DNA of 64,000 nucleotides, from NCBI RefSeq assembly GCF_018408705.1, contig NZ_AP023421.1:62001-126000 (forward strand). The letters are read 5' to 3'. Source of the DNA: Pusillibacter faecalis (GTDB lineage: Bacteria > Bacillota > Clostridia > Oscillospirales > Oscillospiraceae). Below, piece after piece: positions 25,398 through 34,865 of this stretch. Each line of letters opens with the position of its first letter. Position 1 is the stretch's first letter. The notes under the pieces were generated by a model. It did no database searches and was not told the origin of the DNA. It saw only the letters and a list, made by a program, of their open reading frames with translations. Position numbers and translations under genes: made by a program.

Positions 25398-26140
25398 TGG
25401 AAGTGCGGAATGTCACCAAACGCTTTGGCGGCTTGGCGGCTCTCTCCGGCGTATCCTTTGATTTGGAAGAAGGGCAGATTCTCGGTATCATTGGCCCCAA
25501 TGGAGCCGGCAAGACCACGCTGTTCAACACCATTTGCGGCATCAGCTCCCCCACAGAAGGAGAAATCCTCTATCAGGGGGAGCACATAGAAAAGCTCTCG
25601 CCCCACGAGGTGGCGCAAAAGGGAATCGCCCGCGCTTTTCAGGTGGTAAAGCCGTTTGGAAATATGACGACACTGGAAAATGTGATGGTCGGCGCGTTCT
25701 GCAGGACCAACCATCGCTCCGAGGCAGAACGACTGGCCATGGATGCCTTGAAAAAGGTCTATCTGGACACGCAGGCTGATAAGATGGCAAAGCATCTGAA
25801 CCTGGGGCAGAGAAAGCGGTTGGAGATTGCCAAGGCCTTGGCCACACAGCCAAAGCTTTTGTTGCTGGATGAGGTGATGGCCGGTCTGACGCCCCCGGAG
25901 GTCCGGGAGATTGTCAAGGTGATTCAGGAGATCAACGCCGGCGGCGTGACGATTCTTCTAATTGAGCATATCATGGAGGCCATCATGTCCCTCTCCCACC
26001 ACATTATTGTGATCAGCTTCGGCAAAAAGATCGCCGAGGGCACTCCGGAGGAGGTTGCCAACAACAAGCTGGTTCAGGAGGCCTATTTCGGCGTGGAGGA
26101 CGATGAAATCCTGGCGGGGGAGGTGGAGACCCATGCTTAA
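25391..26140 (+). CDS. livG: ABC transporter ATP-binding protein (LivG type)
   Basis: The 249-residue ATPase has Walker A GPNGAGKTT and a Walker B LLLLDEVMAGLTP. Its signature loop is LNLGQRKRLEIAKAL, the LivG variant of LSGGQ. The GIARAFQVVKPFGNMT Q-loop region and VTILLIEHIMEAIM switch His are present. AGAAGGAGG precedes the ATG. It energises uptake together with LivF. Confidence 0.93.
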   Translation: MLMEVRNVTKRFGGLAALSGVSFDLEEGQILGIIGPNGAGKTTLFNTICGISSPTEGEILYQGEHIEKLSPHEVAQKGIARAFQVVKPFGNMTTLENVMVGAFCRTNHRSEAERLAMDALKKVYLDTQADKMAKHLNLGQRKRLEIAKALATQPKLLLLDEVMAGLTPPEVREIVKVIQEINAGGVTILLIEHIMEAIMSLSHHIIVISFGKKIAEGTPEEVANNKLVQEAYFGVEDDEILAGEVETHA

Positions 26141-26840
26141 AATGGAGGGACTTAAGGCCTCCTATGGGGAGATTGAGGTCTTGCATGGCATCGACGTGGA
26201 GGTATCTCAAGGGGAGATCGTCGCCGTTATCGGCGCCAACTCCAGCGGAAAGAGCACCATGCTCACCTGTATCTCCCGCCTGATGCCGATCACTGGGGGG
26301 AGCATGACCTTTTGCGGTGCGGACATCAGCCGGATGAGGCCGGAGGAGGTGGTGAACCTGGGATTGATCCAGTGCCCGGAGGGACGCCAGCTTTTTCCGA
26401 AGCTGACTGTCCGGGAGAACCTGGAACTGGGAGCCTTTTGCAAGAGAGCCAGGGGAGACAAGGGCCGCACGCTGGAACAGGTCTTTGCGTTTCTCCCGCG
26501 GCTCAAGGAGCGGGAAAACCAACAGGCGGGCACCCTTAGCGGCGGGGAGGCGCAGATGCTGGCCATTGGGCGGAGTATGATGGCAAAGCCCAGGCTTTTA
26601 ATGCTGGATGAGCCTTCTCTGGGGCTTGCGCCCATTGTGGTTCTGGATATCATGCGCCTTGTGAAACGGATGCGGGATGAGGACGGCGTGACGGTGCTTC
26701 TCGTAGAACAAAACGTGAAGCAGTCCTTAAAAACCGCAGATCGGGCCTATGTCCTGGAAAATGGCAATGTGGCGGCCAAGGGCAGGCCAGAGGAGCTTCT
26801 GGCCAGCGAAGAGGTCCGCAAGGCCTATTTGGGGATCTGA
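26133..26840 (+). CDS. livF: ABC transporter ATP-binding protein (LivF type)
   Basis: The 235-residue ATPase starts at ATG 26133, which follows GGGGGAGG and overlaps livG by 8 bp. Walker A is GANSSGKST, the signature is LSGGEAQMLAIGRSM and Walker B is LLMLDEPSLGLAP, which is the LivF form. It is the last component of the transporter; peptidase genes follow after 38 bp. Confidence 0.93.
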   Translation: MLKMEGLKASYGEIEVLHGIDVEVSQGEIVAVIGANSSGKSTMLTCISRLMPITGGSMTFCGADISRMRPEEVVNLGLIQCPEGRQLFPKLTVRENLELGAFCKRARGDKGRTLEQVFAFLPRLKERENQQAGTLSGGEAQMLAIGRSMMAKPRLLMLDEPSLGLAPIVVLDIMRLVKRMRDEDGVTVLLVEQNVKQSLKTADRAYVLENGNVAAKGRPEELLASEEVRKAYLGI

Positions 26841-26878
26841 GCGGAGGAGACATTTTTGAATAGAAAGGGTTTGATGGT

Positions 26879-28075
26879 ATGCTTTTAAATGTCGACTGGG
26901 AAGAGCGCGTCAATTGGGAGCGGCTGCGGAAATACCGCATTGACCGCATCGTGGAACAGCTGAAAAAGAAGGGCCTTCGGGCGGTGATGCTCTCCAAGCT
27001 GGACACGATCCGTTATGCCACCAGCTTCCGGGGCGTCTATACCTGGCAATTCCACGGAAACCGCTATATCGCCCTGATTACCGATGAGGGGCACGTCTCC
27101 TTCTTCGTCGGCAGCGGCGAGTATTCCAAGGTTCGTGAGACCATGCCCTGGCTTACCGACGTCACCCCGTTCCCCTTTGTTATGGAGGAGGGATACGACT
27201 TGGTGGAGGCCAAGCTGAGGGAACTTGGCATTACCAAGGGCAAGGTCGGCGTGGATATGATGAAATTCGCCATGATTGACAAGATTCAGCGGGGGATGCC
27301 AGACCTGGAACTGGTGGACGGCTACTCTGTGGTGGAAAACGCGCAGCTGGTAAAAAATCCTGATGAAATCGTGCTGCTCAAGGCCAACGCGCAGCTGGCG
27401 GATATCGGAATGACCACCATGCTGGACCATCTGGGCGAGGGGGTCACGGAAATTGAGTGCTCTGCTGCAGCCGCCCATAAGCTGATGATGCTGGGGTGTG
27501 AGGATGTGGCGTACTACCCGCTGTGTGAGTCCGGCATGCACAGCTGGAATACCTATAAATATCCTACCACCAAGCGCATGCGGCGGGGAGATATGGTTTG
27601 GATGGATTGCGGTGTGCCTATTTTCTGCGGCTACACCGGCGACATTGCCCGCACTGCGGTGGTAGGTCCGGCCACAGATTTACAAAAGCGTATCTACAGC
27701 GCTATGTACGACATGCTCTGGTATGCAACCGAGGAACTCCGGCCCGGGGGAGACATCAACAAACCCGTGGAGGCGGCCAACCGCGCCGCAGAAAAGCACG
27801 GACTGCAGGATAAGGTGTATTTCGGCATCCTGGGTCACGGGGTTGGAACAGACCTGCATATTGCGCCTACACTGGGCGACAGCTCGCTCAAGAGCGCTGT
27901 GAAGCGCGAGATTGAAACGCTGAGTGAAAACATGGTCATCTCTTTGGAGCCTGGCATCTTCTACCATGGTGTGGGAGGCGGCGCGCTGGAAAATATGATC
28001 CTCATTACGGAGCACGGCCCGGAGCCAATGACACACTGCCGCTTTGAAGAGCACCTGTTGACAAACATCGGTTGA
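26879..28075 (+). CDS. M24 family metallopeptidase (creatinase/prolidase fold), first copy
   Basis: The 398-residue protein has the creatinase N-terminal domain (residues 1-150) and the pita-bread catalytic domain (about 165-395). All five metal ligands are present: Asp in WMDCG, Asp in YTGDIAR, His in GHGVGTDLH, Glu in SLEPGIF and Glu in ENMILIT. The family includes Xaa-Pro aminopeptidases, prolidases, creatinase and ectoine hydrolase, so it should hydrolyse a C-N bond in a peptide or amidino/N-acyl compound. It follows livF by 38 bp and precedes a close paralog, so the transporter probably imports its substrate. Confidence 0.85.
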   Translation: MLLNVDWEERVNWERLRKYRIDRIVEQLKKKGLRAVMLSKLDTIRYATSFRGVYTWQFHGNRYIALITDEGHVSFFVGSGEYSKVRETMPWLTDVTPFPFVMEEGYDLVEAKLRELGITKGKVGVDMMKFAMIDKIQRGMPDLELVDGYSVVENAQLVKNPDEIVLLKANAQLADIGMTTMLDHLGEGVTEIECSAAAAHKLMMLGCEDVAYYPLCESGMHSWNTYKYPTTKRMRRGDMVWMDCGVPIFCGYTGDIARTAVVGPATDLQKRIYSAMYDMLWYATEELRPGGDINKPVEAANRAAEKHGLQDKVYFGILGHGVGTDLHIAPTLGDSSLKSAVKREIETLSENMVISLEPGIFYHGVGGGALENMILITEHGPEPMTHCRFEEHLLTNIG

Positions 28076-28099
28076 GCAGAGAAAGGGGTTATAGAAATC

Positions 28100-29299
28100 A
28101 TGCAGCATATCATGACTGATTGGGAACAACAGATTGATTGGGCAAAGCTGAGAAAATTCCGCGTGGAGCGCATGGTCACGGTCATGAAGCAAAAGGGCAT
28201 CCGGGCAGTGCTGCTGGCCAAGCTGGACACCATCCGCTACGCTACCAGCTTCCACAGTGTGCAGACCTGGATGTTCCACGGCAACCGCCATATTGCCATC
28301 GTCACTGACGAGGGGCACGTGTCGCTGCTGGCTGCCAGCGGCGATGTCAAGCGGGTTCAAAATACGATGCCCTGGCTCACCGATGTGGAGCCCTTCCCGT
28401 TCCTCATGACCGAAGGGTACCCCGTTCTGGAGAAGAAGATGAAAGAGCTGGGCATTACCAAGGGTAAGGTGGGCATTGATATGATGGCCTTTGACATCAC
28501 CCGCAAGCTGCGCCTGGGCTTCCCGGACATTGACTTTGTGGAGGGCGGCTGCGTCGTGGAGGAGGCGCAGCTGGTCAAGGCGCCGGAGGAGATCATGTGC
28601 CTTCGTATCTGTGCCAACGCCGTGGATGTGGGCATGACTGCCATGCTGGATAACATCCATGAGGGTATCAGTGAGATGGAGCTCTCCCGCATCTGCATGG
28701 ACAAATACATGGAGCTGGGTGCAGATGACATCCCATATTTCCCGCTGGTGGTCTCCGGCGAGCACAGCTGGCAGGGCTACCGGCATCCCACGGAGCGCCG
28801 GCTGAATGTGGGCGATATGGTCTGGATGGACGCGGGCTGCTGCATCATCAACGGCTATAACGGAGATATCGCCCGGACCTGCGTGTGTGGCAAGGCCACC
28901 ACAGAGCAGCGCAAGCTCTTTACCGCCATCTATGACATGCTCTGGTACGGCATTGAGGCGCTGCAGCCCGGAGCGTCCCTGGACGCGCCGCTCAAGGCTG
29001 CTTACGGCGCCGCCGATAAGCATGGGCTGCTGGATAAAGTGTACTTTGGAATTTTGGGCCACGGTATTGGGACGGACTTGCACATTGCTCCCACTATCGG
29101 AGACCTGGCGGTGGCCGACGGCGGCAAGGTGGAGCGGGAGGTCAATACGCTGCAGCCCGGGCTTGTGATCGCGCTGGAGCCTGGTATCTATCTGGACGGT
29201 ATTGGCGGCGGGTGCTGTGAAAACATGACCCTGATCACAGAAAATGGCCCGGAGGTCCTCACGAAAACACGTTTTGACGAGCGGCTGCTGCTGCGGTGA
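28100..29299 (+). CDS. M24 family metallopeptidase (creatinase/prolidase fold), second copy
   Basis: This 399-residue paralog starts 24 bp after the first. By hand alignment 61 of 96 N-terminal positions are identical, including KLDTIRYATSF and TMPWLTDV. The five metal ligands are conserved: WMDAG, YNGDIAR, GHGIGTDLH, ALEPGIY and ENMTLIT. Differences cluster in the loops around PLVVSGEHSWQGY versus PLCESGMHSWNTY. The tandem pair may form a heterodimer or divide related substrates. Confidence 0.85.
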   Translation: MQHIMTDWEQQIDWAKLRKFRVERMVTVMKQKGIRAVLLAKLDTIRYATSFHSVQTWMFHGNRHIAIVTDEGHVSLLAASGDVKRVQNTMPWLTDVEPFPFLMTEGYPVLEKKMKELGITKGKVGIDMMAFDITRKLRLGFPDIDFVEGGCVVEEAQLVKAPEEIMCLRICANAVDVGMTAMLDNIHEGISEMELSRICMDKYMELGADDIPYFPLVVSGEHSWQGYRHPTERRLNVGDMVWMDAGCCIINGYNGDIARTCVCGKATTEQRKLFTAIYDMLWYGIEALQPGASLDAPLKAAYGAADKHGLLDKVYFGILGHGIGTDLHIAPTIGDLAVADGGKVEREVNTLQPGLVIALEPGIYLDGIGGGCCENMTLITENGPEVLTKTRFDERLLLR

Positions 29300-29300
29300 G

Positions 29301-30080
29301 ATGACGATGGACCTGAAGTTAAGCGGCAAAGCCGCCATTGTCACAGGCGGCGCGAAGGGGATTGGGCTGGAGATTTCCCGGACGCTGCTGCAGGAGGGCT
29401 GTCGGGTGTGCATGGTCGGTACCGACCATGCAGCTCTGGAGCGGGCGGAGAGGGAGTTCTCCGTCCTGGGGCCTTGTATGGCCAGAGTCTGCGACGTTAC
29501 GGATGCCCGGCAGATTCAAGAGACATTTGCTGCGGTGGAAGCAGCGTATAGCACGGTGGACATTCTGGTGAATAACGCCGGCGCCCTGAAGCCAAAAAAA
29601 ATTGAGGACATGAGCGAGGCGGAATGGGACAGGAGTCTGGCTGTGAACCTCAAGAGCGTCTTTTTGTGCACACAGGCCGCCATCCGGCCTATGAAGCGGC
29701 ACGGCGGCACGATTATCAACGCGTGCTCCTTTGCGGCGCTGATTCCCTCTGTTGGGCAGGCGGCCTATGCCGCCGCCAAGATCGGGGTCAAGAGCCTGAC
29801 ACAGGTCAGCGCCGCAGAGCTGGCCCCCTACGGCATCCGGGTACTGGGCTATCTCCCCGGCGTGATCGCCACCCAGCTGATTCAGCCGTTGATCCAGGAC
29901 CCGGTTCGGGCGGAAACCATGCGGGGAGATATCGCCGCGCACCGCTTCGGCAGTCCGGCGGAGGTGGCGTCCGTGGTGGCGTTTCTGGCGTCAGAACAGG
30001 CCGGCTATGTCAGCGGCTGCTGTGTGGAGGTTCATGGCGGAAAGCTGTGTGTGCAAAATCCCAGCGCCGCATATCAATAA
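29301..30080 (+). CDS. Short-chain dehydrogenase/reductase
   Basis: The 259-residue SDR has the cofactor motif VTGGAKGIGLEI, an acidic-poor second strand end (VGTDHA), NNAGALKP, catalytic Ser in ACSFAALIPS and the YAAAK Tyr/Lys pair. It belongs to the classical SDR type and oxidises or reduces a hydroxyl/keto group with NAD(P)H. It begins right after the second M24 gene (ATG 29301 or 29307; no strong ribosome site, so translation is probably coupled). It is the last gene of the operon. Confidence 0.88.
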   Translation: MTMDLKLSGKAAIVTGGAKGIGLEISRTLLQEGCRVCMVGTDHAALERAEREFSVLGPCMARVCDVTDARQIQETFAAVEAAYSTVDILVNNAGALKPKKIEDMSEAEWDRSLAVNLKSVFLCTQAAIRPMKRHGGTIINACSFAALIPSVGQAAYAAAKIGVKSLTQVSAAELAPYGIRVLGYLPGVIATQLIQPLIQDPVRAETMRGDIAAHRFGSPAEVASVVAFLASEQAGYVSGCCVEVHGGKLCVQNPSAAYQ

Positions 30081-30095
30081 GTCCCCCTCTTCATA

Positions 30096-30137
30096 AGAAT
30101 ATCCGGAGCTGTTAAAAGCTCCGGATATTCGCATTTC
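30096..30137 (+). terminator. Terminator of the Liv/M24/SDR operon
   Basis: GAATATCCGGAGCT pairs with AGCTCCGGATATTC around a short loop just after the SDR stop; a modest T content follows. Confidence 0.7.
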
Positions 30138-30182
30138 TAAAACGGGAGAGATACACCTCGAGTTGCGGCGGTATCCCGAAAG

Positions 30183-30218
30183 GAAGAACCGGAACATCTC
30201 TGCAGATGTTCCGGTTCT
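30183..30218 (-). terminator. Terminator of the pyruvate carboxylase gene
   Basis: A 16-bp stem around CTGC (AAGAACCGGAACATCT with its complement) lies just beyond the stop of the minus-strand gene. It has T-rich flanks on both strands. Confidence 0.8.
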
Positions 30219-30224
30219 TTTGGC

Positions 30225-33200
30225 TTATCGAATTGTCATCAGGAGCTGGCCGCCCTTGACGCTGTCTCCCTCGGAGACCTCAATCCGCTCGATCACGCCG
30301 GACATCCGGGCAGGGATGGCGGTCTCCATCTTCATGGCCTCGATGGTGGCCAGGGTCTGGTTGACTTCCACCGTATCGCCCACCTTGACAGAGATCTTGC
30401 TGACCGCGCCGGGGATGGAGGCGCCCACCTGGCTCTTGTCCTCCGGGTCCACCATGGGAACCTTGACGATGTTTTTCTGAGCCTCCTCGTCGGGTACCTG
30501 CACATCCCGCCGGACGCCATTGAGCTCAAAGCTGACGGTGCGCATACCCTCTTCGTTTACGTCTCCAAGACCCAGGTATTTGATCACTAGCGTCTTGCCG
30601 TCCGCAATATTGACCTTGTTGGTCTCACCCACAGCGAGTCCATGGAAAAATACATGGCTGCCCAGGCGCATGATATAGCCGTATTCCTTGCGCTTTTGGA
30701 TGTAATCTTTGATCACCTTGGGGTAGAGGCAGTAGCTGATCACAGAGCGCCAGGAGGGATCTGGATCATAGGCTTTCAGCTCCTCCCGGACGGCGTCGAA
30801 GTCGACAGGCTTGAGCAGCTCGCCAGGACGGCAGGTGATAGCCTCCTTGCCCTTGAGCACGACTCTCTGCAAATCCTCCGGGAAACCACCCTCAGGCTGC
30901 CCCATCATGCCGGAGAAGTAGCTCACGGCGGAGTCGGGGAAGGCCAGAGCATCACCGCGCTCCACAATGTTCTCCGGCGTCAGATTGTTCTGGGTCATAA
31001 AGATGGCCATATCGCCCACCATCTTGGAGGAGGGTGTGACCTTCACAATGTCTCCCAGCATCTGGTTGACCACACGGTAGTTCTCCTTGACCTCCAAGAA
31101 GCGGTCGCCCAAACCCAGAGATTCCACCTGGGGTTTGAGGTTGGTGTACTGGCCGCCAGGAATCTCATAGCGATAGATATCCGTGGCAGGGCATTTGATG
31201 CCGGCCTCAAAGGACTCATAGCGCTTGCGCACATCTTCCCAGTAATCGGTGAGATGCTGGAGCTGGCCCAGGTCCAGACCGGTGTCCCGCTCCGTGCCTT
31301 CCAAAGCGGCCACAACTGCGTTCAAAGACGGCTGGCTGGTCAAGGAGGCCATGGAGGAGATCGCACAGTCTACCACATCCACGCCGGCCTCGGCCGCCAT
31401 CAAAAGCGTTGCCACCTGGTTGCCGGAGGTATCGTGGGTGTGGAGCTGAATGGGAATCCCGATCTCCTGCTTGAGGGCGGAGACCAGCTTCTTGCCTGCA
31501 TAGGGCTTTAAAAGGCCGGACATGTCCTTGATGGCCAACATGTGGGCGCCGCGGCGCTCCAACTCCTTGGCCATGTTGACATAGTATTTCAGGGAGTACT
31601 TATCCCGGGCGGGGTCCAGAATATCGCCGGTATAGCAGATGGTGGCCTGGCAGATCTTGCCTTGGTTGCACACCTCGTCCATGGCGACCTCCATGCCGGG
31701 AATCCAGTTCAGGGAGTCGAATATACGGAACACGTCCACGCCGGAGCGTGCGGCCTCCTTAATGAACTCCCGGATCACGTTGTCCGGATAGTTGGTGTAG
31801 CCCACGGCGTTGGCGCCCCGCAGCAGCATTTGCAGCAGCAGATTAGGTGCCTTTTCCCGGATCAGGTCCAGCCGCTCCCAGGGGGACTCGTGCAGGAAGC
31901 GATAGGCTACGTCAAAGGTGGCGCCGCCCCAACACTCCAGGGAGAAAGCATTGCCCAGGATTTCGCTGGTTCCCTCCATACCCTTGACGATGTCCCGGGT
32001 ACGGACCCGGGTGGCCAGCAACGACTGGTGGGCATCGCGGCAGGTGGTGTCGGTGATCAGCAGCTTCTTTTGGTCCAGGACCCATTTGGCCACGGCCTCA
32101 GGGCCCTCTCGGTCCAGCAGAGGCTTGAGGCCTGCGGGCCGCTTGCCGGTGACGGGCGGGAAACGAGGCGTCTCGTAGAACTTATGGCCATCCCGCTCCT
32201 TGACTACAATGTTTGCAATGTATTTGAGCATCTTGGTGGCCCGGTCCTGGCTCTCCGTGAGCTGGAAGAGCTCGGGGGTCTCGTCGATGAACTTTGTGTG
32301 GCACTTGCCGGCCCGGAAGGTGGGGTTTTGCAGGATGTTGGCAATGAAAGCAATGTTCGTTTTGACGCCCCGCACATGGACTTCGTTGATGGCCCGGTCC
32401 GCCTTGCGGCAAGCGCCCTCAAAAGAATTGCCCCAAGTGGTGATCTTCACCAGCAGGGAATCGTAATACGGAGAAATCTCCGCACCGGTGTAGGCATTGC
32501 CGCCGTCCAACCGAATGCCGAAGCCGCCGGGGGAGCGGTAAGAGGTGATCTTTCCGGTGTCGGGAGCAAAGTTGTTGGCGGGGTCCTCGGTGGTGACACG
32601 GCACTGGATGGCATAGCCGTTTTGCCGGATGGACTCCTGGTTGGGAATGCCGATATCCGGGGCACTGAGGGGATAGCCCTCCGCCACCAGAATTTGAGCC
32701 TGCACCAGGTCCACACCTGTGACCATCTCAGTGACAGTATGCTCCACCTGAATACGGGGATTCATTTCAATGAAATAGTGACTGCCGTCCCGGTCCACCA
32801 GGAACTCCAGAGTGCCGGCATTGGTATAGCCTACATGACGGGCGATCTTCACCGCATCGTCGTACAGAGCCTGTCGCACCTCCGGCGCGACGGAAAAGGC
32901 AGGGGTGAACTCCACAACCTTCTGGTAGCGCCGCTGGAGAGAGCAGTCCCGCTCATAAAGGTGGACGATATTGCCATGCTCGTCGCCTAGAACCTGCACC
33001 TCAATGTGCTTGGGCTCCACCAGAAATTTTTCCATGAAAATGTCGCTGTTGCCGAAGGCCTTCTTCGCCTCAGTCTTCACCAGGTCAAAGTTGGTGCCGA
33101 CCTCCTCTACAGTGTCACACCGGCGCATACCGCGGCCGCCGCCGCCCGCCGCTGCCTTTAAAATAACGGGGAAGCCAAACTCCTGAGCTAATTTTTGTGC

Positions 33201-33641
33201 CTCCTCACGGCTTTTCAGCGGCTCAGCCGTGCCCGGGGTGGTGGGCACACCGCACTCAATGGCGATCTGCTTGGCAGAGAGCTTGTCGCCCATCAGGTCC
33301 AGAACTTTGGCGGAAGGACCGATAAATTTGATGCCAGATTCCTCGCAAGCCCGGGCAAAATCACCGTTCTCACTTAAAAAGCCATAGCCGGGGTGGATAG
33401 CATCGGCACCATGCCTCTTAGCGATTTCAATGATGCGGGGAATATCCAGATAAGCGCCCAAGGGGCTGAGATTCTCACCGATCAGATAGGACTCATCGGC
33501 AGCGGTACGGAAGACGCTGTATGTATCCTCTTTGGAGTAAATTGCAACCGTTTGAATGTCCAGATCATGGCAGGCCCGGAACACACGCATGGCGATTTCG
33601 CCGCGGTTGGCCACCAGGACTTTTTTGAATAATTGACTCAT
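30225..33641 (-). CDS. pyc: Pyruvate carboxylase
   Basis: The 1138-residue protein is a complete single-chain enzyme that makes oxaloacetate from pyruvate, bicarbonate and ATP. The N-terminal biotin carboxylase begins KKVLVANRGEIAMRVFRAC and has the glycine-rich AAAGGGGRGMR loop. The carboxyltransferase domain begins near DTTCRDAHQSLLATRVRT with metal ligands further on (HTHDTSGN). The C-terminal biotin carrier has EAMKM with Lys1104 as the biotin site. The ATG at 33641 lies 9 nt after AGGAGG; an ATG two codons upstream is too close. A candidate promoter lies at 33702-33730. Confidence 0.96.
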   Translation of the reverse strand: MSQLFKKVLVANRGEIAMRVFRACHDLDIQTVAIYSKEDTYSVFRTAADESYLIGENLSPLGAYLDIPRIIEIAKRHGADAIHPGYGFLSENGDFARACEESGIKFIGPSAKVLDLMGDKLSAKQIAIECGVPTTPGTAEPLKSREEAQKLAQEFGFPVILKAAAGGGGRGMRRCDTVEEVGTNFDLVKTEAKKAFGNSDIFMEKFLVEPKHIEVQVLGDEHGNIVHLYERDCSLQRRYQKVVEFTPAFSVAPEVRQALYDDAVKIARHVGYTNAGTLEFLVDRDGSHYFIEMNPRIQVEHTVTEMVTGVDLVQAQILVAEGYPLSAPDIGIPNQESIRQNGYAIQCRVTTEDPANNFAPDTGKITSYRSPGGFGIRLDGGNAYTGAEISPYYDSLLVKITTWGNSFEGACRKADRAINEVHVRGVKTNIAFIANILQNPTFRAGKCHTKFIDETPELFQLTESQDRATKMLKYIANIVVKERDGHKFYETPRFPPVTGKRPAGLKPLLDREGPEAVAKWVLDQKKLLITDTTCRDAHQSLLATRVRTRDIVKGMEGTSEILGNAFSLECWGGATFDVAYRFLHESPWERLDLIREKAPNLLLQMLLRGANAVGYTNYPDNVIREFIKEAARSGVDVFRIFDSLNWIPGMEVAMDEVCNQGKICQATICYTGDILDPARDKYSLKYYVNMAKELERRGAHMLAIKDMSGLLKPYAGKKLVSALKQEIGIPIQLHTHDTSGNQVATLLMAAEAGVDVVDCAISSMASLTSQPSLNAVVAALEGTERDTGLDLGQLQHLTDYWEDVRKRYESFEAGIKCPATDIYRYEIPGGQYTNLKPQVESLGLGDRFLEVKENYRVVNQMLGDIVKVTPSSKMVGDMAIFMTQNNLTPENIVERGDALAFPDSAVSYFSGMMGQPEGGFPEDLQRVVLKGKEAITCRPGELLKPVDFDAVREELKAYDPDPSWRSVISYCLYPKVIKDYIQKRKEYGYIMRLGSHVFFHGLAVGETNKVNIADGKTLVIKYLGLGDVNEEGMRTVSFELNGVRRDVQVPDEEAQKNIVKVPMVDPEDKSQVGASIPGAVSKISVKVGDTVEVNQTLATIEAMKMETAIPARMSGVIERIEVSEGDSVKGGQLLMTIR

Positions 33642-34131
33642 AGGCATTGACCTCCTGTTCTTGCTTGCGACGCAGCGGCGCCTGGTATTTGTACTCTTCT
33701 TAAAATACGCCACTTTGGAGGAATCTTCAATAGTGAAGTTACTCTTACGTACATTTTTGATGGGCTATGCTGTAAAATTACGTAAAACGTGAATTCGATT
33801 TGTGAATAATGACGCCAGGAAAAAAGCATGAGAGATCAAGCGTCTTTGCTGAAAATACAGTGTATCAGGAAGATTTTTTTGTACGGCGGACACAGAAAAA
33901 AAGAAGATCAGGCGCCACTGGCCGCAGTCTGCTGGCGCTCCGATACAGGATTTTAACAAAATTGACACAGGTTTCTATGAAAAGTCTGGGAATACCGGGA
34001 ATTTCGAGCGGATAAAGATTGCATTCCTATAAAAGATATGTTATGATAATATCAAATTTTTTATAAGTATTTCATGCTGCGGGCTGCGATAGTACAGGAG
34101 AATTTTGAAGATCGGATAAGGGAGGGAACTT
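33642..34131. promoter_or_regulatory. Divergent promoter region between pyc and the XRE-cupin gene
   Basis: No gene is visible in this 490-bp stretch. On the minus strand TTGAAG (33730-33725) and TATTTT (33707-33702) have 17-bp spacing, suiting pyc. On the plus strand TTGCAT (34019-34024) and TATGAT (34042-34047) have 17-bp spacing, suiting the XRE-cupin gene. Confidence 0.55.
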
Positions 34132-34686
34132 ATGCTGGGAGATAAAATACGAGAGGCTAGAAAACGCAAGCGGATCACCTTAAACCAGCTGGCTGAGATG
34201 AGCGGCCTGACCGCCAGCTACATTTCTCAGGCAGAGCGGAACCTGACTGAGCCGTCGCTATCTTCACTGCGGAAGCTGTCGGCCGCTTTGCAGCTGCCTC
34301 TGTATTTTTTCTTGGATGATGACATTCCGCAGACACAGGTCATCCGGGCAGATCAGAGGAGGAAACTGGCGATTCCCGGGAGCGAAATTGTTTATGAATA
34401 CCTTTCCCCTGTCACCATGCTGGAGGCGGAACCGCCTATGCTGGAGATGATTTTGTTCCACCTCAATGCAAAATGTTGGAGCCGGGAGGACTATGTCCGG
34501 CATGACGTGGCCGAGGAGTGTATCACGGTGCTTACCGGCGTCATTACAGTGGACTGTCTGCACGAGGAATATCATCTCTACGAGGGAGACAGCGTTTATA
34601 TCCGGCGGGGGATTCCCCATAAGGTCTATAACCCCAGCAATGGTGTTGCCACGGCGCTCATATGTCTGACGCCGCCAGTTCACTGA
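34132..34686 (+). CDS. XRE family regulator with C-terminal cupin sensor
   Basis: The 184-residue protein has an N-terminal HTH (RKRKRITLNQLAEMSGLTASYISQAERNLTEPS, residues 10-42). A C-terminal cupin (about 100-180) has HDVAEECITVLTGVI, EGDSVYIRRGIPHKVYNPS and a final strand. This architecture senses a small molecule and regulates nearby catabolic or transport genes. It stands just ahead of the dehydrogenase-YfcC-M20 cluster, its likely target. GGGAGG precedes the ATG. Confidence 0.92.
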   Translation: MLGDKIREARKRKRITLNQLAEMSGLTASYISQAERNLTEPSLSSLRKLSAALQLPLYFFLDDDIPQTQVIRADQRRKLAIPGSEIVYEYLSPVTMLEAEPPMLEMILFHLNAKCWSREDYVRHDVAEECITVLTGVITVDCLHEEYHLYEGDSVYIRRGIPHKVYNPSNGVATALICLTPPVH

Positions 34687-34706
34687 GAAATCAGGCTGAT
34701 ATCCAT

Positions 34707-34738
34707 AGAGGACTGCACAAAAGCAGTCCTCTATTTTT
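34707..34738 (+). terminator. Terminator of the XRE-cupin gene
   Basis: AGAGGACTGC pairs with GCAGTCCTCT around ACAAAA, followed by ATTTTTAT. Confidence 0.85.
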
Positions 34739-34777
34739 ATAATATTTATAAAAAATGTAATTAAAATAAAAATTTTG

Positions 34778-34805
34778 TTGACATTTTTAATTCGTGTGAT
34801 AATAT
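34778..34805 (+). promoter_or_regulatory. Promoter of the dehydrogenase-YfcC-M20 cluster
   Basis: TTGACA (34778-34783) and TAATAT (34800-34805) have a 16-bp spacer in very AT-rich DNA, 61 bp upstream of the ATG at 34866. Confidence 0.65.
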
Positions 34806-34865
34806 TTATATATATTTTAAATAATGAAGCCAAAGTGAAATTTAAAAGGAAAGAGGCGGATTCCT

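Noticed and set aside
27680..29413. 577-codon minus-strand frame opposite the M24 genes
   Set aside because: It spans two conserved peptidase genes and their junction, has no recognisable domain, and simply mirrors their codon bias.
31542..32990. 482-codon plus-strand frame inside pyruvate carboxylase
   Set aside because: It is antisense to conserved catalytic domains and has composition typical of a shadow frame.
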